From Alcanivorax sp. UBA4485 (GTDB taxonomy: Bacteria; Pseudomonadota; Gammaproteobacteria; Pseudomonadales; Alcanivoracaceae): a stretch of DNA of 23,198 bases. The position numbers and the translations under genes are program-made. This document shows, piece by piece, positions 9,077 through 16,925 of the stretch; position 1 is the first letter of the stretch, and every line of letters starts with the position of its first letter. The stretch spans positions 1-23,198 of the forward strand of contig DGNT01000030.1 of NCBI GenBank assembly GCA_002389055.1, in the 5' to 3' direction. The notes below the pieces were generated by a model. It had not been told where the DNA came from and did no database searches. It worked only from the letters and a program-made list of their open reading frames with translations.

Positions 9077-10113
9077 TGGCCGCCCCGGGCCGGGTCGGCG
9101 TGATCGCCGACGACACCCTGCAGGGGCACCTTCTGGCGGGCGCCATCAAGGGCCAGGGTTATCAGGTGGTGGTCAACACCGACCCGGAACACCTGGAGGC
9201 GCGCTGGCTGGCCGCCGACGCCCTGGATCTGTGGGTAGTGGACCTGTCCCGGGAGGACCGCTGGCAGCGATTTCTGGACGGCCTGCTGGAAAACGCCGCC
9301 GCGCCGCTGCTGTTCTGCGACGGCCAGGCCCCGGCCCGCACCGCCGACCATTACCCGCGCTGGGAACGGCGCCTGATGACCAAGCTGGTGGGCTACATCG
9401 GCGCGCCGGCGCTGGAGGAAAACCTGGCCGCCGTGCCGCAGGCGCCGCTGGCGGCGCCGATCCCCGAGCCCCGCGAGTTCCGTACTCTGGCCGGCGGCAC
9501 CCTGGCGCAACGGGTCTGGGTGCTGGGCGCCAGCCTGGGCGGCCCGGCGGCGGTGAAACAATTTCTCGACTGCCTGCCGGAACATCTGCCGGTGGCGTTC
9601 GTGCTCGCCCAGCACATTGACGGCGGCTTCCTGGACACCCTCTGTCAGGTGTTGCGCCGGGACAGCCCGTTCAGCTGCCAGGTGGCCGGCGACGGCGACC
9701 GGCTCGGCCACGGCCGGGTGCTGGTGGCGCCGGTGACGCAAAGCCTGGCGTTCGACACCGACGGCGTGACGCGGCTCACCGGCGAACCCTGGGAAGGCCC
9801 CTACGCGCCCTGCATCGACCAGGTGATGAGCAACCTGGCGAAGGGCTTCGGCCACTGCGACGGTGCCATTCTGTTTTCCGGCATGGGCAACGACGGCGCC
9901 ATCGCCGCGCCCCGGCTGGCCGCCCAGGGCGCCGCCATCTGGGCGCAATCGGCGGACAGCTGCGCGGTCAGCAGCCAGCCGGATTCGGTACGCGAAACCG
10001 GCTGCGTCGGGTACAGTGGCACACCGGAACAACTGGCGCGGCAATTGGTCGACCGAGTGCGCCGGGAGGTGGCCGATACGGCCGTGGTTTCCGGCGAACC
10101 CAGAATAAGTTGA
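9076..10113 (+). CDS. chpB: ChpB, CheB-type protein-glutamate methylesterase
   Basis: ChpB removes methyl groups from the transducer, opposing PilK. The C-terminal two-thirds (about 145-330) is a CheB methylesterase domain whose triad can be read directly: Ser153 in GASLGG, His180 in AQHIDGG and Asp273 in GMGNDGA. The first 110 residues are receiver-like but eroded. Acidic residues Asp12/Asp13 and a possible phosphoacceptor Asp56 (DLWVVDLSRED) remain, but the usual Thr/Ser switch strand reads APLLFCDG, and only Lys103 could stand for the conserved lysine. Whether the domain accepts phosphate cannot be decided by eye. The ATG at 9076 shares its A with the chpA stop (TAATG), indicating translational coupling; chpC starts 9 bases downstream. 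345 residues is normal for the family. Confidence 0.9.
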   Translation: MAAPGRVGVIADDTLQGHLLAGAIKGQGYQVVVNTDPEHLEARWLAADALDLWVVDLSREDRWQRFLDGLLENAAAPLLFCDGQAPARTADHYPRWERRLMTKLVGYIGAPALEENLAAVPQAPLAAPIPEPREFRTLAGGTLAQRVWVLGASLGGPAAVKQFLDCLPEHLPVAFVLAQHIDGGFLDTLCQVLRRDSPFSCQVAGDGDRLGHGRVLVAPVTQSLAFDTDGVTRLTGEPWEGPYAPCIDQVMSNLAKGFGHCDGAILFSGMGNDGAIAAPRLAAQGAAIWAQSADSCAVSSQPDSVRETGCVGYSGTPEQLARQLVDRVRREVADTAVVSGEPRIS

Positions 10114-10122
10114 GGAAGTCGC

Positions 10123-10578
10123 ATGTCCGAGGCGCAAATTCCCGAGTTCCTGCCCAGCCTGCTGATTCCGATGAACGGCCGGCCCTGGCTGATCCCCAAC
10201 ATCGTGGTGGCGGAAGTGATCCCGTTGCGTCAGCCGGACCGGCCGGGGCACGGCCCGGAGTGGTTGCTCGGTTGGATCAACTGGCGTGAGCAGGACCTGC
10301 CGCTGATCTCCTACGAAAAGCTGAACGAGTCCGGCCAGGTGAACATCGGTCCGGACGCCCGTATCGCGGTGATCAATACCGTCTCCGGCGTGTCCCGTTT
10401 TTACGCCGTGGTGGTGCAGGGGATCCCCCGCCTGCTGCGCGTGGACAAAGGCGACCCGGTGGAAGAACCCGGCGACACCGGCCCGGCGGAAGCCATGTAC
10501 GTTCAGGTGGGCGGCGACCTGGCGGTGATCCCGGACCTGGACGCGGTGGAAGGCGCCGTCGCCGGACTGTCGCGATGA
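10123..10578 (+). CDS. chpC: ChpC, CheW-like adaptor
   Basis: This 151-residue protein is a single CheW-like domain that would couple a transducer to ChpA at the membrane-proximal array. It reads as the CheW beta-barrel: PSLLIPMNGRPWLIPN near the N-terminus, then WLLGWINWREQDLPLISYEKL near 44-64, where CheW proteins have the G-x-hydrophobic-x-x-R-G region. A strong GAGGAAG lies 6 bases before the ATG at 10123. Position after chpB supports ChpC rather than PilI, which would lie upstream of pilJ. The stop codon overlaps the next start (ATGA). Confidence 0.85.
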   Translation: MSEAQIPEFLPSLLIPMNGRPWLIPNIVVAEVIPLRQPDRPGHGPEWLLGWINWREQDLPLISYEKLNESGQVNIGPDARIAVINTVSGVSRFYAVVVQGIPRLLRVDKGDPVEEPGDTGPAEAMYVQVGGDLAVIPDLDAVEGAVAGLSR

Positions 10579-11567
10579 CCGACTGGGCGCGCCTGGAACA
10601 GCTGGCGGCGGAGCGGCCCCACGACGGGCGCCGCTTTATCAACCGCTACCCGACACCGCACCACGGCCTGCGCGAATTCCTGCGCTGGCAGCGCGAGAGT
10701 GGCGGCCGTTTTCCGCGCCGCCAGCCGTTTCCACTGCGCCGCCCCGATCCGTCGGAACTGGCGGCGCCCGCGCCACAACCCCGCTTCACCTGGATCGGCC
10801 ACGCCACCTATCTGATTCAATACCAGGGCTGGAACCTGCTCACCGACCCGGTGTTCGCCGAGCGCTGTTCGCCGCTGTCGTTCGCCGGCCCCAAGCGCGC
10901 CGTGGCGCCGGCACTGCGCATTGACGAACTGCCGCCGATTGACGCCGTGCTGGTGTCCCACAATCACTACGACCACCTGGACCGCGCCGCCGTGGACGCC
11001 CTGTACCGCCGTTTTGGCGATCAGGTGCTGTGGTTCGCGCCCACCGGCGTGGGCGCGTGGCTGCGCCGGCGCGGCATCGACCGGGTGGTGGAGCTGAGCT
11101 GGTGGCAACATCACCAGGAAGGCGAGGTGGAGGCCTTCTGCGTGCCGGCCCAGCATTTCAGCGGCCGTGGTGCCCGCGACCGCAACCGTACCCTGTGGTG
11201 CGGCTGGCGCCTTAACTGGCCGGGCTTCAGCCTGATGTTCGCCGGCGATACCGGCTACGCGCCGGTGTTCAAGGAAATCGGCGAGGTGCTGGGGCCGGTG
11301 GACGCGGCCCTGCTGCCGATCGGCGCCTATGCGCCGCGCTGGTTCATGGCGCCGGTGCACATTAACCCGGACGAGGCGGTGCGCATCCATATGGATCTGC
11401 GTGCCCGCCAGTCGCTCGCCATGCACTGGGGCACCTTCGTGCTCACCGACGAACCCCTGGACGAGCCGCCCAAGGCCCTGGCCGCCGCCCTGGCGCGCCA
11501 CGGCGTGGCGGCGGACGCTTTCCGGGTGCCGGGGCATGGCGATACCCTGACTTTGGATAATCTCTGA
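10575..11567 (+). CDS. NAPE-PLD-like metallo-beta-lactamase-fold hydrolase
   Basis: This is a 330-residue zinc hydrolase of the MBL superfamily (COG2220 type). All metal ligands expected for N-acylphosphatidylethanolamine phospholipase D can be placed: H129-N-H131-Y-D133-H134, His194 in PAQHFSGRG, Asp225 in AGDTGYAP and His284 in AMHWGTF. APRWFM and the HINPDEAVRIH segment also resemble NAPE-PLD. The family cleaves N-acyl-PE to N-acylethanolamine and phosphatidic acid; bacterial members are often annotated only as MBL-fold hydrolase or RomA-like, and substrate here is inferred. No signal peptide is visible, so it is probably cytoplasmic or membrane-peripheral. The ATG is embedded in the chpC stop (ATGA, 4-base overlap), tying its translation to the chemosensory operon. 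An LpxL-like acyltransferase follows after 25 bases. UlaG-like lactonase is a less likely alternative. Confidence 0.85.
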   Translation: MTDWARLEQLAAERPHDGRRFINRYPTPHHGLREFLRWQRESGGRFPRRQPFPLRRPDPSELAAPAPQPRFTWIGHATYLIQYQGWNLLTDPVFAERCSPLSFAGPKRAVAPALRIDELPPIDAVLVSHNHYDHLDRAAVDALYRRFGDQVLWFAPTGVGAWLRRRGIDRVVELSWWQHHQEGEVEAFCVPAQHFSGRGARDRNRTLWCGWRLNWPGFSLMFAGDTGYAPVFKEIGEVLGPVDAALLPIGAYAPRWFMAPVHINPDEAVRIHMDLRARQSLAMHWGTFVLTDEPLDEPPKALAAALARHGVAADAFRVPGHGDTLTLDNL

Positions 11568-11592
11568 GCGTGCATTGGGAGGAGCCGCGACC

Positions 11593-12576
11593 ATGAAGAC
11601 CCAGCGTGGACGACGCCTTTGGTGGCTGATCCGCTTGATCGCCTGGCTGCCGCTGCCGCTGGCCGCCGGTCTGGGCGCGGTGCTCGGTGACCTGATCACC
11701 CGGGTGCCGTTGCGCTACGCCAGCGCCTACCGCGTAGTGCTGATCAATCTGCTCGCCACGCAGCCCGGCATCAGCCTGGCACAGGCGCGTGCCATCGGCC
11801 GGCAAAGCCTGCGCGAGCTGGGCCGCTCGTTCTGCGAATTCGCCCATGTGTGGAGCCGGCCGGTCGACGAAACCATGGCGCGCATCAGCCGCATTCACGG
11901 TGAGCAGGAATATCTGGACGCCTGCGCCAGCGACCAACCGGTGTTGCTGCTGTCGCTGCACCTGGGCAGTTGGGAAACCATGAACCCCTACCTGGGCCGC
12001 CAGGGCACCAACATCATGTATCAGCCGCACCCGGCGACCCTGGTGGACGAGCTGGTCAAGCAGGCCCGTGAGCGCAGCGGCTGCCGTCTGATACCGACCA
12101 ACAATCAGGGCATCAAACACGGCCTGGCGACATTGCGGGCCGGCGGCACCCTGGCGCTGCTCGCCGATCACAACCCTGGCAATCGCAGCAACCCCCACGC
12201 GCCCTTTTTCGGCCATCCGGTGCCGACCCCGGCCCTGGTCGGCAAGCTGGTGCAGCGTTTCCGCCCGCGGGTGTTTCTGGTGTCCTGCTACCGCGGCGAG
12301 GGCGGTATCAAGGATGTGGAAATACACTTCCAACCGGCCCCGGAAATAGAGAGCGCCGCCGACACGGACACCCTTCTGAGCGCCATGAACCGGGCCCTGG
12401 AAAAGTGTATTCAAAGCAACCTGTGCCAGTACCAGTGGACCTATAAACGCTTCAAGTGGCGCCCCGGTGGCCGCCGGCCATGGTACCGTCAGTCCTACCC
12501 GCTGCTGCGCCGCGCCGCCCGTGGCGAAGACCGTGCGTCCCTCGGCCTGGCGCCGGACAACCCCCCGAACCCCTGA
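11593..12576 (+). CDS. LpxL/HtrB-family lipid A-type acyltransferase
   Basis: This inner-membrane acyltransferase belongs to the family that adds secondary acyl chains to lipid A. The 327-residue protein has a single N-terminal hydrophobic anchor (about 10-38) and the catalytic H-x4-E motif HLGSWE (His123, Glu128). The later ADHNPG and APFFG segments correspond to the LpxL PDQ...VPFFG region but with changed residues, so it is a divergent member and the acceptor is not certain. I chose the ATG at 11593 because GGGAGGAG (11577-11584) sits 8 bases upstream; a TTG at 11575 would fall on top of that site. It follows the NAPE-PLD-like gene by 25 bases and precedes slyD by 18, so all are likely cotranscribed. 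Confidence 0.82.
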   Translation: MKTQRGRRLWWLIRLIAWLPLPLAAGLGAVLGDLITRVPLRYASAYRVVLINLLATQPGISLAQARAIGRQSLRELGRSFCEFAHVWSRPVDETMARISRIHGEQEYLDACASDQPVLLLSLHLGSWETMNPYLGRQGTNIMYQPHPATLVDELVKQARERSGCRLIPTNNQGIKHGLATLRAGGTLALLADHNPGNRSNPHAPFFGHPVPTPALVGKLVQRFRPRVFLVSCYRGEGGIKDVEIHFQPAPEIESAADTDTLLSAMNRALEKCIQSNLCQYQWTYKRFKWRPGGRRPWYRQSYPLLRRAARGEDRASLGLAPDNPPNP

Positions 12577-12594
12577 GACGGAGACCGCTCCCGC

Positions 12595-13080
12595 ATGCCC
12601 ATTGAAAAAGACAAGGTCGTCACTCTGCACTACACCCTGATCGACGCCGACAACGACCTGACCCTGGAGAAAAGCGGCGCCGACGCGCCGATGGTCTACC
12701 TGCACGGCGCCGGCAACATCCTGGCCGGCCTGGAGCAAGCCCTGGAAGGCAAGGACAGCGGCGACCAGCTCACCGTCTCCCTGGACCCGGAGCAGGCCTA
12801 CGGCCGCCGCGACGAGTCACTGCGCCAGCGCTTGTCGGCCAAGTACCTCAAGCACGCCGGCAAGCTGAAGCCCGGCAAGATCGTGCGGGTGCAAACCGAG
12901 GAAGGGCCACGCATGGTCACGGTACTCAAGGTGGGCCTGAAAACCGTGGACGTGGACGCCAACCACCCGTTCGCCGGGCGCCCCCTGCGCTTCGAGCTGG
13001 AAGTGGTGGATGTGCGTGACGCGGACGCCAACGAGAAAGCCCACGGCCATGTGCATGGCCCCGGCGGTCACGCCCACTGA
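12595..13080 (+). CDS. slyD: SlyD-type FKBP peptidyl-prolyl cis-trans isomerase
   Basis: This is a cytoplasmic prolyl isomerase and chaperone. The 161 residues show the FKBP core interrupted by the SlyD insert-in-flap domain: the hydrophobic GAGNILAGLEQALEG and DPEQAYGRRDE segments, then the flap insert, then NHPFAGRPLRFELEV, which is diagnostic of SlyD. The C-terminal tail is short and histidine-rich (HGHVHGPGGHAH) without the cysteine-rich stretch of E. coli SlyD (196 aa), so nickel binding may be weaker or different. GGAG lies at 12580-12583, 11 bases before the ATG. It is the fifth gene downstream of chpA in one direction and probably housekeeping. Confidence 0.9.
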   Translation: MPIEKDKVVTLHYTLIDADNDLTLEKSGADAPMVYLHGAGNILAGLEQALEGKDSGDQLTVSLDPEQAYGRRDESLRQRLSAKYLKHAGKLKPGKIVRVQTEEGPRMVTVLKVGLKTVDVDANHPFAGRPLRFELEVVDVRDADANEKAHGHVHGPGGHAH

Positions 13081-13133
13081 CACCCAATAGTGCTACTGTT
13101 AGCGACCATTCAAACAAAGCGGGACAATGCACC

Positions 13134-13610
13134 ATGCCGGAATACAGCTATTGGATTATTTTCGGGCTGATCCTGATCATCGGCGAGTTCGTGGTCTCCG
13201 GTCTGGTCCTGATTTTCCTCGGGCTGGCGGCGGTGATCGTCGGCGGCCTGGCCTACTTCGGCCTGATTAACGACCTCACCTGGGAAATCACCCTGTTCGC
13301 GGTGCTCAGCCTGGCGCTGCTGGCCGGCGCCCGGCGCTTCCTGCGCGACTGGCTGTTCGGCAAGGAGACCCAGGGCCGCACCAGCGACGACAGCGCCGGC
13401 CTGGTGGGCGGGCGTGCCACCGTGGAGGCGGACTTCGTCGACGGTGTCGGCTCGGTGCGCTACCGGGGCGCCCGCTGGCAGGCGCAATCGGACCAGCCTT
13501 TGAAAGCCGGCCAGATGGTACGCATCAGCAAACACGAAGGACTCTGGCTCACGGTTCAGGCCTGGTCCGATACTTCTTCCACGGACCAAGAAAAGGACTC
13601 TGAACAATGA
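13134..13610 (+). CDS. NfeD-family membrane protein
   Basis: This 158-residue protein has two or three closely spaced transmembrane helices (about 6-44 and 52-66), followed by a C-terminal OB-fold domain facing the cytosol (about 88-145, with GLVGGRATVEADF and GLWLTVQAW). It matches the short NfeD class without the serine protease domain. NfeD proteins partner with SPFH/stomatin proteins in membrane microdomains, and the next gene is exactly such a protein with a 4-base ATGA overlap. GGGA lies 9 bases before the ATG. The 53-base gap after slyD is the least GC-rich spacing in this gene row and could hold a promoter, but I cannot identify one. Confidence 0.85.
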   Translation: MPEYSYWIIFGLILIIGEFVVSGLVLIFLGLAAVIVGGLAYFGLINDLTWEITLFAVLSLALLAGARRFLRDWLFGKETQGRTSDDSAGLVGGRATVEADFVDGVGSVRYRGARWQAQSDQPLKAGQMVRISKHEGLWLTVQAWSDTSSTDQEKDSEQ

Positions 13611-14566
13611 TGGGACTCATTATTCCCGCCCTGCTCGCGCTGGCGGTGATCACGCTGCTGTTCATGACGGTACGCATCGTGCCGCAACGGCAAATTTACG
13701 TGGTGGAACGGCTCGGCAAGTACCGCACCTCCCTGGAGGCCGGCCTGCACATCCTGATGCCCTTTATCGACCGCGTCGCCTACCGTCACTCGCTCAAGGA
13801 AATCGTCCGCGACGTGCCGCGCCAGAGCTGTATCACCAAGGACAATATCGAAGTGTCCGTGGACGGCGTGATGTATCTGCAGGTGGTGGACGCCAAGGCG
13901 GCCAGCTACGGCGTCGACGACTACGTGATGGCGTCGCAGCAACTGGCGCAGACCACCCTGCGTTCGGTGATCGGCAAGATCGACCTGGACAAGACCTTCG
14001 AGGAACGCGGCGAGATCAACATGGAAGTGGTCAAGGCCGTGGACGAGGCCGCCCAGCCCTGGGGCGTCAAAGTGTTGCGTTACGAAGTGGCCGACATCAA
14101 CCTGCCGGCCTCGATCAAGGACGCCATGGAGAAACAGGTGCGCGCCGAGCGGGAGCGCCGTGCGGTGGTGGCGGAATCCGAGGGCGACCGGCAAGCCGCG
14201 ATCAACCGATCCGAAGGTGACCGCCAAGCGGCCATCAACCGCTCCGAGGGTGAGAAGCAGGAAATGATCAACATTTCCGAAGGTGAGAAGCTCAAGCAGA
14301 TCAACGAAGCGGAAGGCCGTGCCCGTCAGATCGAGCTGCTGGCCCAGGCCACCGCCACCGGTCTGCGTGAAGTGGCCCTGGCGGTCAAGGAAGACGGCGG
14401 CGACGAAGCGGTGAGCCTGCGCATCGCCGAGCAGTATGTGGCCGCGTTCGAAAAACTGGCCAAGGAATCCACCACCCTGTTGCTGCCTTCCAACCTCAGC
14501 GACGTGGGCGGCACCGTCGCCGGCCTGCAGAAAATTCTCAAGAAGATCGACGCCACCGCGGCCTGA
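13607..14566 (+). CDS. qmcA: SPFH/stomatin-like membrane protein QmcA
   Basis: This membrane scaffold has an N-terminal anchor (about 4-23) followed by a SPFH/band-7 domain: RIVPQRQIYVVERLGKYR, then MPFIDRVAYRHSLKE, then the long beta/alpha region to about residue 185. The C-terminal half is a charged coiled coil with a clear 11-residue periodicity (four SEG-initiated units). It ends in a hydrophobic-alternating segment. At 319 residues it has the size of QmcA/stomatin-like proteins. It probably oligomerises and associates with the NfeD protein encoded just upstream. Two adjacent ATGs (13607 and 13610) are possible; the first gives the 4-base overlap. Stomatin-like versus QmcA naming is a matter of convention. 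Confidence 0.88.
   Translation: MMGLIIPALLALAVITLLFMTVRIVPQRQIYVVERLGKYRTSLEAGLHILMPFIDRVAYRHSLKEIVRDVPRQSCITKDNIEVSVDGVMYLQVVDAKAASYGVDDYVMASQQLAQTTLRSVIGKIDLDKTFEERGEINMEVVKAVDEAAQPWGVKVLRYEVADINLPASIKDAMEKQVRAERERRAVVAESEGDRQAAINRSEGDRQAAINRSEGEKQEMINISEGEKLKQINEAEGRARQIELLAQATATGLREVALAVKEDGGDEAVSLRIAEQYVAAFEKLAKESTTLLLPSNLSDVGGTVAGLQKILKKIDATAA
14177..14308 (+). repeat. Four 33-base (11-residue) tandem repeats in qmcA
   Basis: Units at 14177, 14210, 14243 and 14276 encode SEGDRQAAINR, SEGDRQAAINR, SEGEKQEMINI and SEGEKLKQINE. The first two are identical in protein but differ at several third codon positions, so the duplication is old and held by selection. An 11-residue period fits a right-handed (hendecad) coiled coil, as is usual in stomatin-type proteins. 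Confidence 0.85.
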
Positions 14567-14583
14567 TAGAAAGGTAATGTTCC

Positions 14584-15129
14584 ATGCCACGTCATTTTGA
14601 AAACGCCGAAGGTCTTTGTCAGCAACCCGACGCGGAAACCCAGCGTTATCTGTTCAACCAGACCATGCTGCGGATCAAGGATCCGAAAGTCAGCCTGGAC
14701 TTCTACACCCGGGTGCTGGGCATGCGCCTGGTGCGCAAACTGGATTTCCCGGAAATGAAATTCAGCCTCTTTTTCCTCGCCTATCTGGGCGACGAAGAAG
14801 CCGCCCGGGTACCCGAGGATGACGCCAAACGGCTCACCTACACCTTCGGCCGCGAAGCCATGCTGGAACTGACCCACAACTGGGGCAGCGAGGACGACCC
14901 GGACTTCCAGTACCACAACGGCAACGACGAACCCCAGGGCTTCGGCCATATCGGTGTCACCGTCCCCGACGTGTACGCCGCCTCACAACGGTTCGAAAAA
15001 CTTGGCGTCCCGTTCGTGAAAAAACCGGACGACGGCAAAATGAAAGGCCTCGCCTTCATCAAAGACCCGGACGGCTACTGGATCGAAATTATCCAGGCCG
15101 ACATGATGGAAAAGCAGCAGAAAGGTTAG
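14584..15129 (+). CDS. gloA: Glyoxalase I (lactoylglutathione lyase), zinc-type
   Basis: This enzyme converts the methylglyoxal-glutathione hemithioacetal to S-lactoylglutathione in the cytosol. Metal ligands align with human GLO1: Gln26 in FNQTML, Glu95 in LELTHNWG, His122 in GHIGV and Glu168 in YWIEI. The 181-residue length and the insertion around 66-92 place it with the long, human-like zinc-dependent class (as P. aeruginosa GloA3) rather than the short nickel-dependent E. coli GloA. GAAAGG lies about 8 bases before the ATG at 14584. It follows qmcA by 17 bases and is the last gene of the + row, ending before a long hairpin. Confidence 0.92.
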   Translation: MPRHFENAEGLCQQPDAETQRYLFNQTMLRIKDPKVSLDFYTRVLGMRLVRKLDFPEMKFSLFFLAYLGDEEAARVPEDDAKRLTYTFGREAMLELTHNWGSEDDPDFQYHNGNDEPQGFGHIGVTVPDVYAASQRFEKLGVPFVKKPDDGKMKGLAFIKDPDGYWIEIIQADMMEKQQKG

Positions 15130-15143
15130 CAGAACTTCTGGGG

Positions 15144-15183
15144 AGGGATGGGGGAGCGGGCCATGCCCGCTCCCACCATTCCT
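15144..15183. terminator. Long hairpin between convergent gloA and amidase genes (REP-like, possibly bidirectional terminator)
   Basis: GGGAGCGGGC (15152-15161) and GCCCGCTCCC (15165-15174) form a perfect 10-base-pair stem with a CAT loop. With one bulged A (15175) pairing continues through 15144/15183 for about 18 pairs in total. It fills most of the 57-base gap between two converging stop codons, as a shared terminator would, but there is no good T tract on either side. The minus-strand core GTGGGAGCGGGC is also the start of well-known Pseudomonas REP elements, so a solitary REP is an alternative. Confidence 0.65.
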
Positions 15184-15186
15184 GGG

Positions 15187-16875
15187 TTACAACTCCGGGG
15201 TAAAGGTCGGCGCCACCCGCGGCTGGAACTGCTCCTGATAGGCGTACGCCAGCTTGATCAGGGTCTCCTCATCAAACTCGCGGCCCAGCATCTCCATGCC
15301 CACCGGCATGGCCGGCTCCAGGTCTTCCGCCATGCCGGCCGGCATCACCAGCGCCGGGAACAGCGAGAACGGGCTCAGACGGTTGTTGCTGCCGGCGGAG
15401 GGACTGTTGCCCAGATCGCCGGCCAGACCGGTGATGGCCGGGTAGAGCAGCACATCGTAGGCTTCGCCCAGCGGATTACCGTCCACGTCCAGATTATCCA
15501 GCGCCCGCATCAAACGTTCGCGTACGAACACCGGCCGTTCAATCGTGTTCTTTTCGTACACCACCCGTTGCTCGTCGGTCAGGTTGTTCAGGTCGATGCC
15601 GCCCCGGAACTCAAGGCCGGACTTGTAGCTGTCGAGGTAACCGCCGCTGGCGACCAGCTCGTCATAATCGAGGATGTGGCCGTCCATGGTGTTCGGCCAG
15701 CTGTTGAGGTATTCCTCCAGGTCGTGGCGGAATTCGTAGCTGGACATGGACTGGTAGTCGCCGAGGATGGTGCCGAGGTCGTCGATGGTCACGTCTTCCA
15801 CCACGGCGCCGGCGGCTTCCATGTTGGCGATCGTCTGATCCATCACCGCCAGCACGCTGTCGTTGGTGCCGAAAAGATCACGGACCACGCCGATGCGCGC
15901 GCCGTCCAGACCGTCGGCGTCGAGGAATTCGGTGTAGGTTTCCGGCACGCCGGTAACCTGCTCATATTCCTCTTCGTTGTTGATCAGGCGGGCGTCGATT
16001 TCAAAGCTGACCCGCTGGTTGCTGGCCGGTGAGGTGTCGAAGCCGACCATGGCGTCCATCAACAACGCACAGTCTTCCACGGTACGGCACATGGGCCCGC
16101 CGGTGTCCTGCCAGGTCGCGAGCGGCATGATGCCGTCCAGGCTTACCAGGCGCAGGCTGGGACGAATGCCGACCAGACCGTTCAGGCTGGAGGGCACGCG
16201 CACGGAGCCGCCGGTGTCGCTGCCGGTACCCAGCAGGGCCAGGCTGGCGGCGATGGCGGTGCCGGTGCCGGTGGACGAGCCGCCGGAGCCCTTGGTCAGA
16301 TCGTAGGGGTTTTTGACCAGGCCGCGCACCGAGCTTTCGCCACGGAAACCGAACGCGAATTCATCCATGTTCGCCTTGCCCAGCACAATGGCGCCGGCCT
16401 CGCGCATCCGGCGCACCGTGTAGGCGTCCCGGGTGGGCTGATTGTACTGGAACGCCAGCGCACCACCGGAGGTGGGCATCTGCTCCGTATTGAAGTTGTC
16501 CTTGGGCAGAACCGGCACGCAGTACAGCGGGCCATCAATGCCGGTGACCGCGAAGTTCAAATCCTTTTCCCGGGCGTCGATGATCGCCTCCGGGTTGATC
16601 GCCACCACGCTGTTCAGTTCGGTGGTGGAGCCGGTGTCGTCATAGGCTTCGATACGGTCAATGTAACCCTGAACCACTTCCTCACAGGTAACGCCACCGG
16701 TTTCCAGAGAGGTATGCAGATCGGCGACGGTCGATTCAACAAACGAAAACGCGACGCCATCGTCGCCACCGGACGGCGGTGTGCCCGCATCGTCGGACGA
16801 AGAGGATGAGCCGCCGCAACCGCTAAGCAGCGCTGCGAGCACCGCGGAGCCCACCAGTAATTTGGGATCAAACAT
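15187..16875 (-). CDS. Amidase-signature-family lipoprotein
   Basis: This is an exported amide hydrolase anchored as a lipoprotein. The signal peptide ends in the lipobox LLSGC (Cys20), followed by a Ser/Asp/Gly-rich linker (21-40). The amidase-signature triad is complete: Lys125 in VPVLPKDN, cis-Ser200 in GSGGSSTGTG and nucleophile Ser224 in GSDTGGSVRVPSS. At 562 residues it is in the normal range. I place the start at 16875: the SD-like GAGGA is 6 bases before it but directly abuts the ATG at 16881. The substrate is unknown; the family includes aryl acylamidases, peptide amidases and Glu-tRNA amidotransferase A, and the lipobox excludes the last role. A terminator hairpin lies 51 bases before the start, so it seems not to be read through from the upstream lipoprotein gene. 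Confidence 0.88.
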   Translation of the reverse strand: MFDPKLLVGSAVLAALLSGCGGSSSSSDDAGTPPSGGDDGVAFSFVESTVADLHTSLETGGVTCEEVVQGYIDRIEAYDDTGSTTELNSVVAINPEAIIDAREKDLNFAVTGIDGPLYCVPVLPKDNFNTEQMPTSGGALAFQYNQPTRDAYTVRRMREAGAIVLGKANMDEFAFGFRGESSVRGLVKNPYDLTKGSGGSSTGTGTAIAASLALLGTGSDTGGSVRVPSSLNGLVGIRPSLRLVSLDGIMPLATWQDTGGPMCRTVEDCALLMDAMVGFDTSPASNQRVSFEIDARLINNEEEYEQVTGVPETYTEFLDADGLDGARIGVVRDLFGTNDSVLAVMDQTIANMEAAGAVVEDVTIDDLGTILGDYQSMSSYEFRHDLEEYLNSWPNTMDGHILDYDELVASGGYLDSYKSGLEFRGGIDLNNLTDEQRVVYEKNTIERPVFVRERLMRALDNLDVDGNPLGEAYDVLLYPAITGLAGDLGNSPSAGSNNRLSPFSLFPALVMPAGMAEDLEPAMPVGMEMLGREFDEETLIKLAYAYQEQFQPRVAPTFTPEL

Positions 16876-16925
16876 GAACATTCCTCAGGCAGAATCAAGA
16901 CAAGTCACCCCATAGAAGGAGGCCG

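Noticed and set aside
14177..14308. The 33-base repeats considered as a mobile or CRISPR-like array
   Set aside because: They are in frame within qmcA, encode a coiled coil and differ at synonymous positions; there are no spacers.
15148..16032. Plus-strand open frame across the amidase gene
   Set aside because: The minus-strand amidase has signal peptide, lipobox and full catalytic triad; the antisense frame shows nothing.
16876..16881. Upstream ATG (16881) as the amidase start
   Set aside because: The SD-like GAGGA touches this ATG with no spacing, whereas the ATG at 16875 has a 6-base spacer.
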